From positions 1-49,499 of the forward strand of contig CAYRWY010000005.1 of the NCBI GenBank assembly GCA_964427955.1: a stretch of DNA of 49,499 nucleotides. The letters run 5' to 3'. Positions 43,198 to 49,499 of the stretch are shown one piece after another; the stretch's first letter is position 1; each line of letters starts with the position of its first letter. The position numbers and the translations under genes are program-made. A model generated the notes under the pieces. It saw nothing but the letters and a program-made list of their open reading frames with translations. It searched no databases and was not told the DNA's origin. Origin of the DNA: JACRBK01 sp964427955 (GTDB lineage Bacteria; Chloroflexota; Anaerolineae; Aggregatilineales; Aggregatilineaceae).

Positions 43198-44532
43198 TTA
43201 GAACAGGTCGTTGATCTCGCTGTTGATTTCCGGCAGCGCGTCGGCAGCCGTCGTCTGGCCGTCGAAGATGTCTTGCAGCACCGGCTGGAGGATGTCACGA
43301 ATTTCGGTGCCGTGTTCGGTCATCGGGAGCAGATAGGTCGCGCCCGGCGTAGCGGCAATGTCCGTAAAGGCGGAGACGTCGAGGCCCTTAGCCTGGAAGG
43401 CCGCGATAGCGCGATCCACACCGGTCTGGATGGCGGGGAAGACGACGCCGTAGTCGCCCACGATATTGGCGCAGTCGGGCGAGGCCAGGAACTTGACCCA
43501 CTGCCAGGCTTCTTCGGGGTGCTTGGTGCCCGCGTAGATGGCATCCGACAGCCCGTTGATCGGGGAACGACGCCCCTCCGGGCCTGCCGGAAGCGCCGCC
43601 ATCCCCACGTTGAACGTGGCGCTGCCGGAGATCCAGCCGATGTCCCAGGAACCCATTGGGAACATGGCCGTCGATCCCGCCAGGAACAGGCTTTCGATGC
43701 CGCTGCCCAGTTGGTCGGTGCCAGGGGCATAGCCGTGCACCAGGTGCAGATCGGCCCACCACTGGATCGTGGCGATCACGCGTGGATCATCGTAGTGATA
43801 GGCGGTGGCCCAGGGGCCATCCGTCAGTTGGAAGCCGGTGCTGGCGGCAAAGCTCGACCAATCAGGCTGGCCACCGCTGCTCGCGTCACCGGGATTGCCG
43901 GAGAAACCCCACTGGACGACGTTATTCTTGTCGAAAGCGGGATCGAGACCATTGCGGCCCTGATCGTCCAGGGTGAGCTTGGCAATGCTCTGCATGAAGG
44001 TCCCACCGTCTTCAGGATTCCAGGTCCAATTGGCGATTTCTTCATCCGTGATGCCCGCAGCATCGAACATGTCCTTGTTGTAGTAGAACGCGATGGTGTC
44101 CCAATCTTTCGGCAGTCCGTACCGTTTGCCGTCTTTCACCCACATGTCGGGATTCACCAGATAGATGCTGGTATCGACCGCATCCCGTTCCACGTACGGC
44201 TGAATGTCCAGCAGTTGGTTGCGGCTCATGAGTTCCGGATAGCGGCTCGCATGATCGGTGAAGACGTCGGGCGCGGTCTTGGCGACGAGCGCGGTGGTCA
44301 GCCCATCCCAATATTCACTCCAGCCCGCCTGCTCGATCGTGACGGCGATGTTGGGATTGCGGCGAGTGAACTCGTCGGCGCAGGCCTGGTACGCAGGCTG
44401 CTGGTTCGAATCCCACAGGGCGTAGCGCAGTTCGACTTTGTCATCGGCCCGGGTAACGCTGTGGCTGGCCGGGATCACCAGGGAAACCGCTAAAAAGACG
44501 ACCATCATCGACAAAAACTTACGGGACTTCAT
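43198..44532 (-). CDS. ABC sugar transporter solute-binding protein
   Basis: Family 1 solute-binding protein of 444 residues. Signal peptide residues 1-28 (FLSMMVVFLAVSLVIPASHS) show no lipobox. The mature start KVELRYALWDSNQQPAYQAC and the later PDVFTDHASRYPELMSRNQL and TAMFPMGSWDIGWISG are typical of sugar-binding members. AAGGAG lies 8 bases before this ATG. The frame stays open upstream for 46 codons, but that extension has no signal-peptide logic. It follows its two permease genes instead of preceding them. The ligand is unknown. Confidence 0.92.
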   Translation of the reverse strand: MKSRKFLSMMVVFLAVSLVIPASHSVTRADDKVELRYALWDSNQQPAYQACADEFTRRNPNIAVTIEQAGWSEYWDGLTTALVAKTAPDVFTDHASRYPELMSRNQLLDIQPYVERDAVDTSIYLVNPDMWVKDGKRYGLPKDWDTIAFYYNKDMFDAAGITDEEIANWTWNPEDGGTFMQSIAKLTLDDQGRNGLDPAFDKNNVVQWGFSGNPGDASSGGQPDWSSFAASTGFQLTDGPWATAYHYDDPRVIATIQWWADLHLVHGYAPGTDQLGSGIESLFLAGSTAMFPMGSWDIGWISGSATFNVGMAALPAGPEGRRSPINGLSDAIYAGTKHPEEAWQWVKFLASPDCANIVGDYGVVFPAIQTGVDRAIAAFQAKGLDVSAFTDIAATPGATYLLPMTEHGTEIRDILQPVLQDIFDGQTTAADALPEINSEINDLF

Positions 44533-44623
44533 ATTTAGGCTCCTTGATAGGCTAATCGAACAGATTTGAGAACGTAGTAGACTGCCCGGATGATCTGAGA
44601 TAACCACCTCCTTGGTTAGGAAA

Positions 44624-45544
44624 TCACCGATAGCCCTGGAATTTGATTGAGTCAACAAGCTTGCGTCCAAAGACGAGGAAGAGGACCAGGATCGGGACGA
44701 TACTGAGCAGCGTGCCCGCCATCAGACCGGTATAGTCCGGCAGTCCGCGCTGGGTTTGGGCGCGAAAAGCCGTCATGGCCACGGTGAGCGTGGTGGTGTT
44801 TTCAATACGGCCACTGCCCCCCGCGAAGTAGGCCCACTGCAATTCGTTCCAGGCCCCCATATACGACAGCAGAAACATCGTGGTCAGAGCGGGTACGCTC
44901 ATCGGCAGGATGATGCGCCGGAATATCCCGAACAGGCTGGCGCCATCCAGCATCGCCGCTTCTTCCAATTCGCGGTTGATCCCCAGGAAAAACTGGCGCA
45001 GGAAAAACACGCCAAAGGCGCTCCCTAAAAACGCCGGAGCGATGATGCCTTGCAAGGTGCCGATCCATCCCAGGTTCTGGATCAGGATGAAGTTCGGGAT
45101 CAGCCCCAACACCGAGGGCATGATCTGGACGATCAGGAACATGTAGAAAATCTTGTTGCGCAGCGGAAAGCGCAGCCGTGAAAACGCATAGGCCGACATC
45201 GCATTGAAAAGCGTGGAACTGGTGCTGACGATCAGCGTGACGAGAAACGTCGTGCGCAGATAGAGCGCGAAGTGCATCACCTTCGGCGATCCACCCTGGT
45301 CGAGCACCGCCTGGAGCGGCAGCCGGCCCAACACACGCTTGAAGGCGTCGGTGGTGAACTGCGCGGGCGTGAGGCTGGTCGGGTGGGCAAGCAGCATTTT
45401 CTGGGTCGAAAAGGCCATACGCGCCGTCCAGTAGATCGGGAACAGGGTGATGAAGATCCACACGATCAGAAAGGCCCAGGCCAGCAGTCTGCCCCACTTC
45501 ACTCTGCCGATGGCTTGCTTCAGTCGAGCATCCGTAATGTTCAT
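44624..45544 (-). CDS. ABC sugar transporter permease, MalG type
   Basis: Permease of 306 residues with six hydrophobic segments, beginning LLAWAFLIVWIFITLFPIYW. The EAA loop is INRELEEAAMLDGASLFGIF followed by RRIILPMSVPALTT. It starts 4 bases after the preceding permease gene on the minus strand, so the two are certainly co-transcribed. No ATPase gene is present in this operon. Confidence 0.93.
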   Translation of the reverse strand: MNITDARLKQAIGRVKWGRLLAWAFLIVWIFITLFPIYWTARMAFSTQKMLLAHPTSLTPAQFTTDAFKRVLGRLPLQAVLDQGGSPKVMHFALYLRTTFLVTLIVSTSSTLFNAMSAYAFSRLRFPLRNKIFYMFLIVQIMPSVLGLIPNFILIQNLGWIGTLQGIIAPAFLGSAFGVFFLRQFFLGINRELEEAAMLDGASLFGIFRRIILPMSVPALTTMFLLSYMGAWNELQWAYFAGGSGRIENTTTLTVAMTAFRAQTQRGLPDYTGLMAGTLLSIVPILVLFLVFGRKLVDSIKFQGYR

Positions 45545-45548
45545 GTTC

Positions 45549-46466
45549 TCACCCCAAATCCGACGTATTGGCCCGGAAATACACCATCTGGCCCACGGCG
45601 ATCACCAGGCTGACCATGAAGAGCGCGACGGCCACCGTAGCGGCATAGCCCATGTCCAGACGGGTAAACGCGAGGTTGGTGATATACCAGAAGATCACCC
45701 GGCTGGCTCCGCCCGGCCCCCCGGAGGGGATGGCGGCCACGGTGACGCTGTCCCACACCTGGAAGGACCCCACCACCGAGGTGATCAAGACGAAGGCCGT
45801 CACCGGTCGCAGCAAGGGCCAGGTGATCCCCCTGAACGCCTGCCAGACGTTGGCCCCGTCGATCTTGGCGGCCTCGTACAGTTCGTCGGGGATGGTCTGC
45901 AATCCGGCAAAAAACAGGAGGGCGACGTAACCGGCATGTCGCCAGGTGTTGATCCAGGCGAGCGACGGAATGATGGTGGCCTGGTTGAAGAAACCGAACT
46001 TCTTGAATCCCAGGAGTTCCAGAAAGCCATTCAGCGGCCCAAACGAGTAGTCCAGGATGGTCATCCAGATCATCGTGACCATCACCATCGGGAGCAGGTA
46101 AGGGAGAAAGATGATGCCGCGAATAATATTAGATTGCGTGAATTGTTTTAAGAGTATGGACAGCGTCAGCGCAATGGCGGTTTGAATCGGAATATTCCAG
46201 CACACGTACTTCAAGGTGATGCGCAGCGACTTCCAAAACTGCTCATCGCTGACCAGCCGGTGGTAGTTTTTCAGCCCGATAAAATCGGACCGGGTCAACA
46301 GGTCGGAATTGGTGAAACTCAAATAGAAGCCGCGTGCCGCGGGGATGAAGACAAAAATGGTGATACCAATCAGGCTCGGCAGAATGAACAGCCAGGCCAT
46401 CAGGGTTTCGCTGCGAAACCAGTCTTTGAGCAACCTCGACTGTGAACGGCTGTGAACCATTTGCAT
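45549..46466 (-). CDS. ABC sugar transporter permease, MalF type
   Basis: Permease of 305 residues. The first membrane segment is LMAWLFILPSLIGITIFVFI, and the EAA loop is IPDELYEAAKIDGANVWQAF followed by RGITWPLLRPV. AAGGAT precedes the start. Only 15 bases separate it from the stop of the upstream receiver-protein gene, which puts that regulator in the same transcription unit. Confidence 0.93.
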   Translation of the reverse strand: MQMVHSRSQSRLLKDWFRSETLMAWLFILPSLIGITIFVFIPAARGFYLSFTNSDLLTRSDFIGLKNYHRLVSDEQFWKSLRITLKYVCWNIPIQTAIALTLSILLKQFTQSNIIRGIIFLPYLLPMVMVTMIWMTILDYSFGPLNGFLELLGFKKFGFFNQATIIPSLAWINTWRHAGYVALLFFAGLQTIPDELYEAAKIDGANVWQAFRGITWPLLRPVTAFVLITSVVGSFQVWDSVTVAAIPSGGPGGASRVIFWYITNLAFTRLDMGYAATVAVALFMVSLVIAVGQMVYFRANTSDLG

Positions 46467-46481
46467 CAGTTCAAATCCTTA

Positions 46482-46850
46482 TTAACCTAAAATGCTCTTT
46501 AACACCCCGCGCAGAAGCGTGGGCGACACCGGTTTGACCAGGTAGGCGGTGGCCCCTGAAGCGAGGCCCGCTGCACGATCATCCAGCGTGCTGCACACGA
46601 CGACCGGTACGGCGTACTCCCTGGTCATTCTTTTCAACAGCTCCCAGCCATACGGCCCGGCCACCATCGGCTCAAAAATCACCAGGTGCACCTCCTCCGT
46701 GGACAGAATGTGGGCTGCCGCCTGCAAACTCGAGCAGGCAAAAACGCAGTGATCCGGGCTGAGTGTTCTGGTAAAAAGCTCCAACATCGGGACGTTGTCA
46801 TCCAGGACCAGAATGGCCGGAAGCTGAGAACGTTCGACGCATGGGTTCAT
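46482..46850 (-). CDS. stand-alone receiver-domain protein with Glu at the phospho-site
   Basis: A 122-residue single-domain response-regulator-like protein. AILVLDDNVPMLELF supplies the acidic pair (Asp17, Asp18), VVVCSTLDDRA the switch Ser/Thr, and AYLVKPVSP the conserved Lys. The residue at the phospho-acceptor position reads LVIFEPMVAGPYGWELL, giving Glu60 in place of Asp. That substitution usually prevents phosphorylation and can mimic the active state. No output domain is present. The frame is open upstream to 46985, but a minus-strand terminator lies there, so the ATG at 46850 is preferred; a TATAGT ends 6 bases before it. Co-transcribed with the transporter genes. Confidence 0.78.
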   Translation of the reverse strand: MNPCVERSQLPAILVLDDNVPMLELFTRTLSPDHCVFACSSLQAAAHILSTEEVHLVIFEPMVAGPYGWELLKRMTREYAVPVVVCSTLDDRAAGLASGATAYLVKPVSPTLLRGVLKSILG

Positions 46851-46856
46851 ACGCTC

Positions 46857-46885
46857 ACTATAGGGGATGTGGAGTCCTACGTCTT
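46857..46885 (-). promoter_or_regulatory. possible promoter giving a leaderless receiver mRNA
   Basis: On the minus strand TATAGT (46862-46857) matches 5 of 6 bases of the -10 consensus, with a weak AAGACG at 46885-46880 spaced 17 bases. The start point would fall on or next to the A of the ATG at 46850, so the message would be leaderless. Confidence 0.4.
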
Positions 46886-46943
46886 GGATTTTTCCCGCTT
46901 CCATTTGGACGAATGACGCATGTCGGGCGGGGAACGGGACGCC

Positions 46944-46971
46944 AAAAACGCGCAGTCGGCGTACCTGCGCG
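46944..46971 (-). terminator. terminator of the DUF1905 gene
   Basis: Read on the minus strand, CGCGCAG and CTGCGCG (46971-46965 and 46955-46949) form a 7-base stem with a 9-base loop and are followed directly by TTTTT (46948-46944). It lies about 40 bases after the DUF1905 stop. Confidence 0.7.
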
Positions 46972-47011
46972 CTTCTGTCAATCAACCTCGAATGAGCTTA
47001 CCGGGGGGGTC

Positions 47012-47296
47012 TCAACGCACTTCGAGCCGCAGCGCCACTTCGTCGCCCGCGTCAAGATGCTCGGCTTTGCGGACACTGGCCTTGAGAGGCACGAGATAGC
47101 TGTCATCTTTGGGAAACAGGGATGTCTGCCACTCGGTGTGGCCGATCCGCACGTGGACCGGGATCACGCCCCACCCGTACGTCACGAAGCTCGATATCGC
47201 TTTCAGCTCGCGGCTCTGTTCTGCCGGAACGGTCACGAAGAACCACGGGGCGGGGCCGCGCCAAATCCAGATTTTGCCAGTGAATTCGATGTCCAT
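47012..47296 (-). CDS. DUF1905 domain protein
   Basis: A 94-residue protein consisting of one DUF1905-type beta-barrel-like domain. The elements EFTGKIWIWRGPAPWFFVTV, YGWGVIPVHVRIGHTEWQTS, LFPKDDSYLVPLKASVRKAE and GDEVALRLEV are all characteristic. The biochemical role of the family is unknown; it often occurs alone or joined to YdeI/OmpD-associated domains. The ATG at 47296 begins right at the domain; an upstream start at 47320 would add 8 residues. A Rho-independent terminator follows, so it is monocistronic at its 3' end. Confidence 0.85.
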   Translation of the reverse strand: MDIEFTGKIWIWRGPAPWFFVTVPAEQSRELKAISSFVTYGWGVIPVHVRIGHTEWQTSLFPKDDSYLVPLKASVRKAEHLDAGDEVALRLEVR

Positions 47297-47352
47297 GATC
47301 ACCCGCTGCCAGGCTAGCACACGTCGAAGTGGAGATAGAGCGTTTCTATGTA

Positions 47353-47452
47353 NNNNNNNNNNNNNNNNNNNNNNNNNNNNNNNNNNNNNNNNNNNNNNNN
47401 NNNNNNNNNNNNNNNNNNNNNNNNNNNNNNNNNNNNNNNNNNNNNNNNNNNN
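47353..47452. other. 100-base assembly gap (N run)
   Basis: Exactly 100 N characters, the conventional placeholder for a scaffold join of unknown length. Adjacency of the DUF1905 gene and the SorC-type gene is therefore not established, and any frame crossing the gap is meaningless. Confidence 0.99.
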
Positions 47453-47461
47453 GATTCACAT

Positions 47462-47511
47462 ATGTGACTTGACAAATGTGACTTATCCACTATACGATGA
47501 ATTTATACGAT
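47462..47511 (+). promoter_or_regulatory. promoter with two interleaved direct repeats before the SorC-type gene
   Basis: TTGACA at 47469-47474 and TATACG at 47491-47496 (16-base spacing) make a plausible promoter. ATGTGACTT occurs at 47462-47470 and 47476-47484, flanking the -35. TATACGAT occurs at 47491-47498 and 47504-47511, over the -10 and start. The repeats may bind the regulator encoded just downstream. Confidence 0.5.
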
Positions 47512-47534
47512 AGTCTTTTCATTCCTCAAAACTT

Positions 47535-48530
47535 ATGAACATTTCAGATGATCACATGGCGCGGTTGATTGAAGTCGCCCGCGCGTACTATTTGGAAAAT
47601 CAGACCCAGGAAGAGATTGCCCGCAGCCTGGGCCTCTCGCGCAGCATGGTGTCGCGCGAGCTGACTCTCGCCCGCGATCTGAATATCGTCGAAATCCAGA
47701 TCCGGGACCCCCGCAAGACGCTGACCACCCACGAGCAGCACGTGCTGCGCCTGTTCCCGCATCTGCTCGACGTCGTCCTGGCACCCACATTCAGCGAAGA
47801 TCCCACCGCCATCCGGGCAATGATTGGCCGTTTCGCGGCAAATTACCTGATCGGCCATCTCAAGCCGGGCCAACGCCTGGTGCTGGGCTGCGGGCGCACG
47901 CTGCGCGCCGTGGTCGATGCGCTGCCCCGCCAGCCGATTCCGGGGATCGAGGTGGTCCAGGCGATGGGCAATATCGGGCACGAGGCGCACGGCATCGACT
48001 ACAACGAGATCGCCCGGCAGGCCGCCGACGCGCTGGCAGGGCGGGTCTATTACGTGAGTGCTCCGGCCATTCTGGGCAAACGGACCGGCAGCGCGCGTAA
48101 TTTCATCGAAGCCAACCCGATGCTGAGCCACGCCCTGGGGCTGGCGAAAGAAGCGGACGTCATCGCCAGCGGGTTGGGATCGCTGGAAAGTGACCAGCTC
48201 TACGCCCAGGCAGGCTTGCTCGACGACAGCGATCTGGACGCGCTGCGCGGGCGGGCGGTGGGCGACATCTGCGGGCGCTTCTTCGATCTGAAAGGGACCG
48301 CCGTGATCGCGCCTTTTGCCCATCGCACGATCGGGATCGAGTTGGAGGACTTGCGACAGTCCCCGGTGAGCGTGGGCATCGCGGGCGGCACCGACAAAGT
48401 CGAGCCACTGTTGGGGGCGCTGCGCGGCCAGTATATCAACGTGCTGGTCACCGACGAGTACACCGTCCGGCAGTTGATCGACCTGGCCGAACAGGAAATC
48501 GAACGAGAACAGGCCATTCCGCCTGAATAG
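47535..48530 (+). CDS. SorC/DeoR-type sugar-binding transcriptional regulator
   Basis: A 331-residue regulator. The N-terminal HTH is TQEEIARSLGLSRSMVSREL. The C-terminal sugar-binding (SorC) domain, related to sugar-phosphate isomerases, contains VVDALPRQPIPGIEVVQAMG, AGRVYYVSAPAIL, DVIASGLGSLESDQL, GDICGRFFDLKG and PVSVGIAGGTDKVEPLLGAL. Such proteins sense a phosphorylated sugar and regulate an adjacent uptake operon. A ribose-type binding-protein gene starts 31 bases later, the likely target. No clear ribosome-binding site precedes the ATG. Confidence 0.92.
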   Translation: MNISDDHMARLIEVARAYYLENQTQEEIARSLGLSRSMVSRELTLARDLNIVEIQIRDPRKTLTTHEQHVLRLFPHLLDVVLAPTFSEDPTAIRAMIGRFAANYLIGHLKPGQRLVLGCGRTLRAVVDALPRQPIPGIEVVQAMGNIGHEAHGIDYNEIARQAADALAGRVYYVSAPAILGKRTGSARNFIEANPMLSHALGLAKEADVIASGLGSLESDQLYAQAGLLDDSDLDALRGRAVGDICGRFFDLKGTAVIAPFAHRTIGIELEDLRQSPVSVGIAGGTDKVEPLLGALRGQYINVLVTDEYTVRQLIDLAEQEIEREQAIPPE

Positions 48531-48561
48531 CTTCATCCAATATACATAAGGAGGATCGGCG

Positions 48562-49499
48562 ATGAAATTCTTTAGACTGTTGCTGGTGATATTGATGGTA
48601 CTGTCTTTAGCCTCGCTGGCGACGGCAGTCGTCGCGCAGGATGGTGGGGATGAAGAAGAACTCGGCACGGAAAAAGACCTCGAACCCACCGAAGCCGAAA
48701 TCACCGCGGCCCTCGACGCGCTGGGCGACGACGGGTTTATCGGCGTGATCGCCTGCACCTACGAAACCGAGTACCACTCGACGGTGGCGGAGAGCGCCGA
48801 AGCCTATGCGAAGGAACTCGAACTGCCGGTCAAAACCTTCGATTCGGAGATCAACGTGGATCGCCAGATCACCGGTATCGAGAGCTTCGTCAACGACGGC
48901 GCGAAAGTCATCGTGATCTGCCTGTTCGACCCGCCCAGCGTGCAGTCGGCGCTGGAAGCGGCGTCCGAGGCGGGCGTGATGATCGTGCAGTATGCGGGAC
49001 GCCAGATGGCCGAATTGGGCGGTGTGACGATCAGCGTGGAAGACGCTGACATGGGGTGGGCTGCGGGCGAGTACGCTGCACAGTTGATCAACGACGAGTT
49101 GGACGGCGAAGCGAACGTCGCCATTCTCGACTATCCCGATGTGGCCAATGTGGTCATCCGGGCCGATAACATCCTCGCGGCCATCGAAGAAGGTGCCCCG
49201 GATGCCGTCATCGTGGGCAACTACCTGGGCGGCACGCCCGAAAACGGTCTGACCTCGATGGAGACCGCGTTAATCGAACATCCCGACATCAACGTCGTCG
49301 TCAGCATCAACGATGCGGGCGGCCTGGGCGCGATGCAAGCCCTGGAGAACGCCGGGCGCGATGACGCCATCATCGTCGGCATCGACGCCGAAACCCAGGC
49401 ACTTGACCTCATCCAAGAGGGCACGATGTACCGGGGCACGATTGACACGTCTCCGGCGCGCACGGGCGAAATGACGATCAACGCGGCGATCAAGCTGCT
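48562..49499 (+). CDS. ribose-type ABC solute-binding protein (3' end outside window)
   Basis: A partial gene reading open for 312 codons to the window edge. A perfect AAGGAGG (48547-48553) precedes the ATG. The signal peptide LLVILMVLSLASLATAVVAQ has no lipobox cysteine. After an acidic spacer comes a Peripla_BP_4-type domain: GFIGVIACTYETEYHSTVAE, DGAKVIVICLFDPPSVQSAL, NVAILDYPDVANVVIRADNI, NVVVSINDAGGLGAMQALEN and AIIVGIDAETQALDLIQEGT. This class feeds RbsC/RbsA-like importers, unlike the MalE-like systems earlier. The remaining transporter genes presumably lie beyond the window. Confidence 0.9.
   Translation, partial: MKFFRLLLVILMVLSLASLATAVVAQDGGDEEELGTEKDLEPTEAEITAALDALGDDGFIGVIACTYETEYHSTVAESAEAYAKELELPVKTFDSEINVDRQITGIESFVNDGAKVIVICLFDPPSVQSALEAASEAGVMIVQYAGRQMAELGGVTISVEDADMGWAAGEYAAQLINDELDGEANVAILDYPDVANVVIRADNILAAIEEGAPDAVIVGNYLGGTPENGLTSMETALIEHPDINVVVSINDAGGLGAMQALENAGRDDAIIVGIDAETQALDLIQEGTMYRGTIDTSPARTGEMTINAAIKL

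Noticed and set aside
43000..44493. Long + strand open frame (497 codons) antisense to the solute-binding protein gene
   Set aside because: It is the shadow of a GC-rich gene with clear family motifs, and its translation is low-complexity with no recognisable domain or ribosome site.
44533..44670. 46-codon N-terminal extension of the second solute-binding protein, with an AAGGAGG inside it
   Set aside because: The extension would bury the signal peptide, and the ATG at 44532 has its own AAGGAG. The internal Shine-Dalgarno has no ATG or suitably spaced GTG after it.
47109..47513. Frame crossing the N run
   Set aside because: It reads through 100 unknown bases and overlaps the DUF1905 gene on the other strand; no coding evidence.
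1..49499. CRISPR arrays, tRNA or rRNA genes, insertion sequences, prophage genes
   Set aside because: No spaced direct-repeat array, transposase or integrase motif, cloverleaf or rRNA-like segment was recognised on reading the window; absence of tRNA was not tested with a covariance model.

Overview
The window is a GC-rich bacterial chromosome segment, most likely from the phylum Chloroflexota (class Anaerolineae or a relative). This assignment is inferred from gene content and style and was not tested by search. Supporting points are a polysaccharide tyrosine autokinase carrying a helix-hairpin-helix module like those seen on Chloroflexota proteins, a long exopolysaccharide operon with no outer-membrane export gene, and large cytosolic sugar-sensing hybrid kinases. 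A 100-base run of N at 47353-47452 is a scaffold gap, so the last 2 kb may not be truly adjacent to the rest.

Layout. (1) 18-1931: a CASTOR/POLLUX-type ion-channel protein. (2) 1932-2586: an AT-rich leader with no convincing gene. (3) 2587-26989: about 20 co-directional genes, many overlapping by 1-29 bases, forming one exopolysaccharide (EPS) operon. It contains an initiating sugar-phosphate transferase, sugar oxidoreductase and aminotransferase, a chain-length/tyrosine kinase, FkbM methyltransferase, O-antigen-ligase/polymerase, flippase, five glycosyltransferase genes (one a GT39-GT4 fusion), an epimerase, a toroid protein, a secreted heparinase-like lyase with an SH3 insert, and a terminal cassette of three FemAB/GNAT-like transferases with a methyltransferase and a small cysteine-containing protein of unknown family. 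A terminator follows. (4) 27254-30140: PerR-type regulator and catalase-peroxidase KatG, with a promoter overlapping a PerR box.

(5) 30295-36602: a sugar catabolic unit on the + strand: RpiR regulator with its own palindromic operator, ABC solute-binding protein, two permeases, class II aldolase, and an ADP-dependent phosphofructokinase/glucokinase-family kinase. (6) 36745-39975: a 1076-residue cytosolic hybrid histidine kinase that begins with a LacI-like sugar-binding domain and ends in an AraC DNA-binding domain. (7) 46850-39972 on the - strand: a stand-alone receiver protein with Glu at the phospho-acceptor position, two ABC permeases, solute-binding protein, a secreted DUF4832-like protein and a cytosolic GH31 glycosidase. 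The hybrid kinase and GH31 genes converge and share a CTAG stop overlap. (8) 47296-47012 (-): a DUF1905 protein. (9) After the gap: a SorC-type regulator and the start of a ribose-type solute-binding protein gene that runs off the window.

Together the right half is a carbohydrate sensing, uptake and breakdown locus. Neither complete ABC operon has its own ATPase, so both probably use one encoded elsewhere. Substrates cannot be named from sequence. The most unusual items are the EPS FemAB cassette, the domain-inserted tyrosine kinase and lyase, the GT39-GT4 fusion, the one-protein sugar sensor/regulator, the ADP-dependent-type kinase beside an aldolase, and strong hairpins directly after both solute-binding-protein genes.
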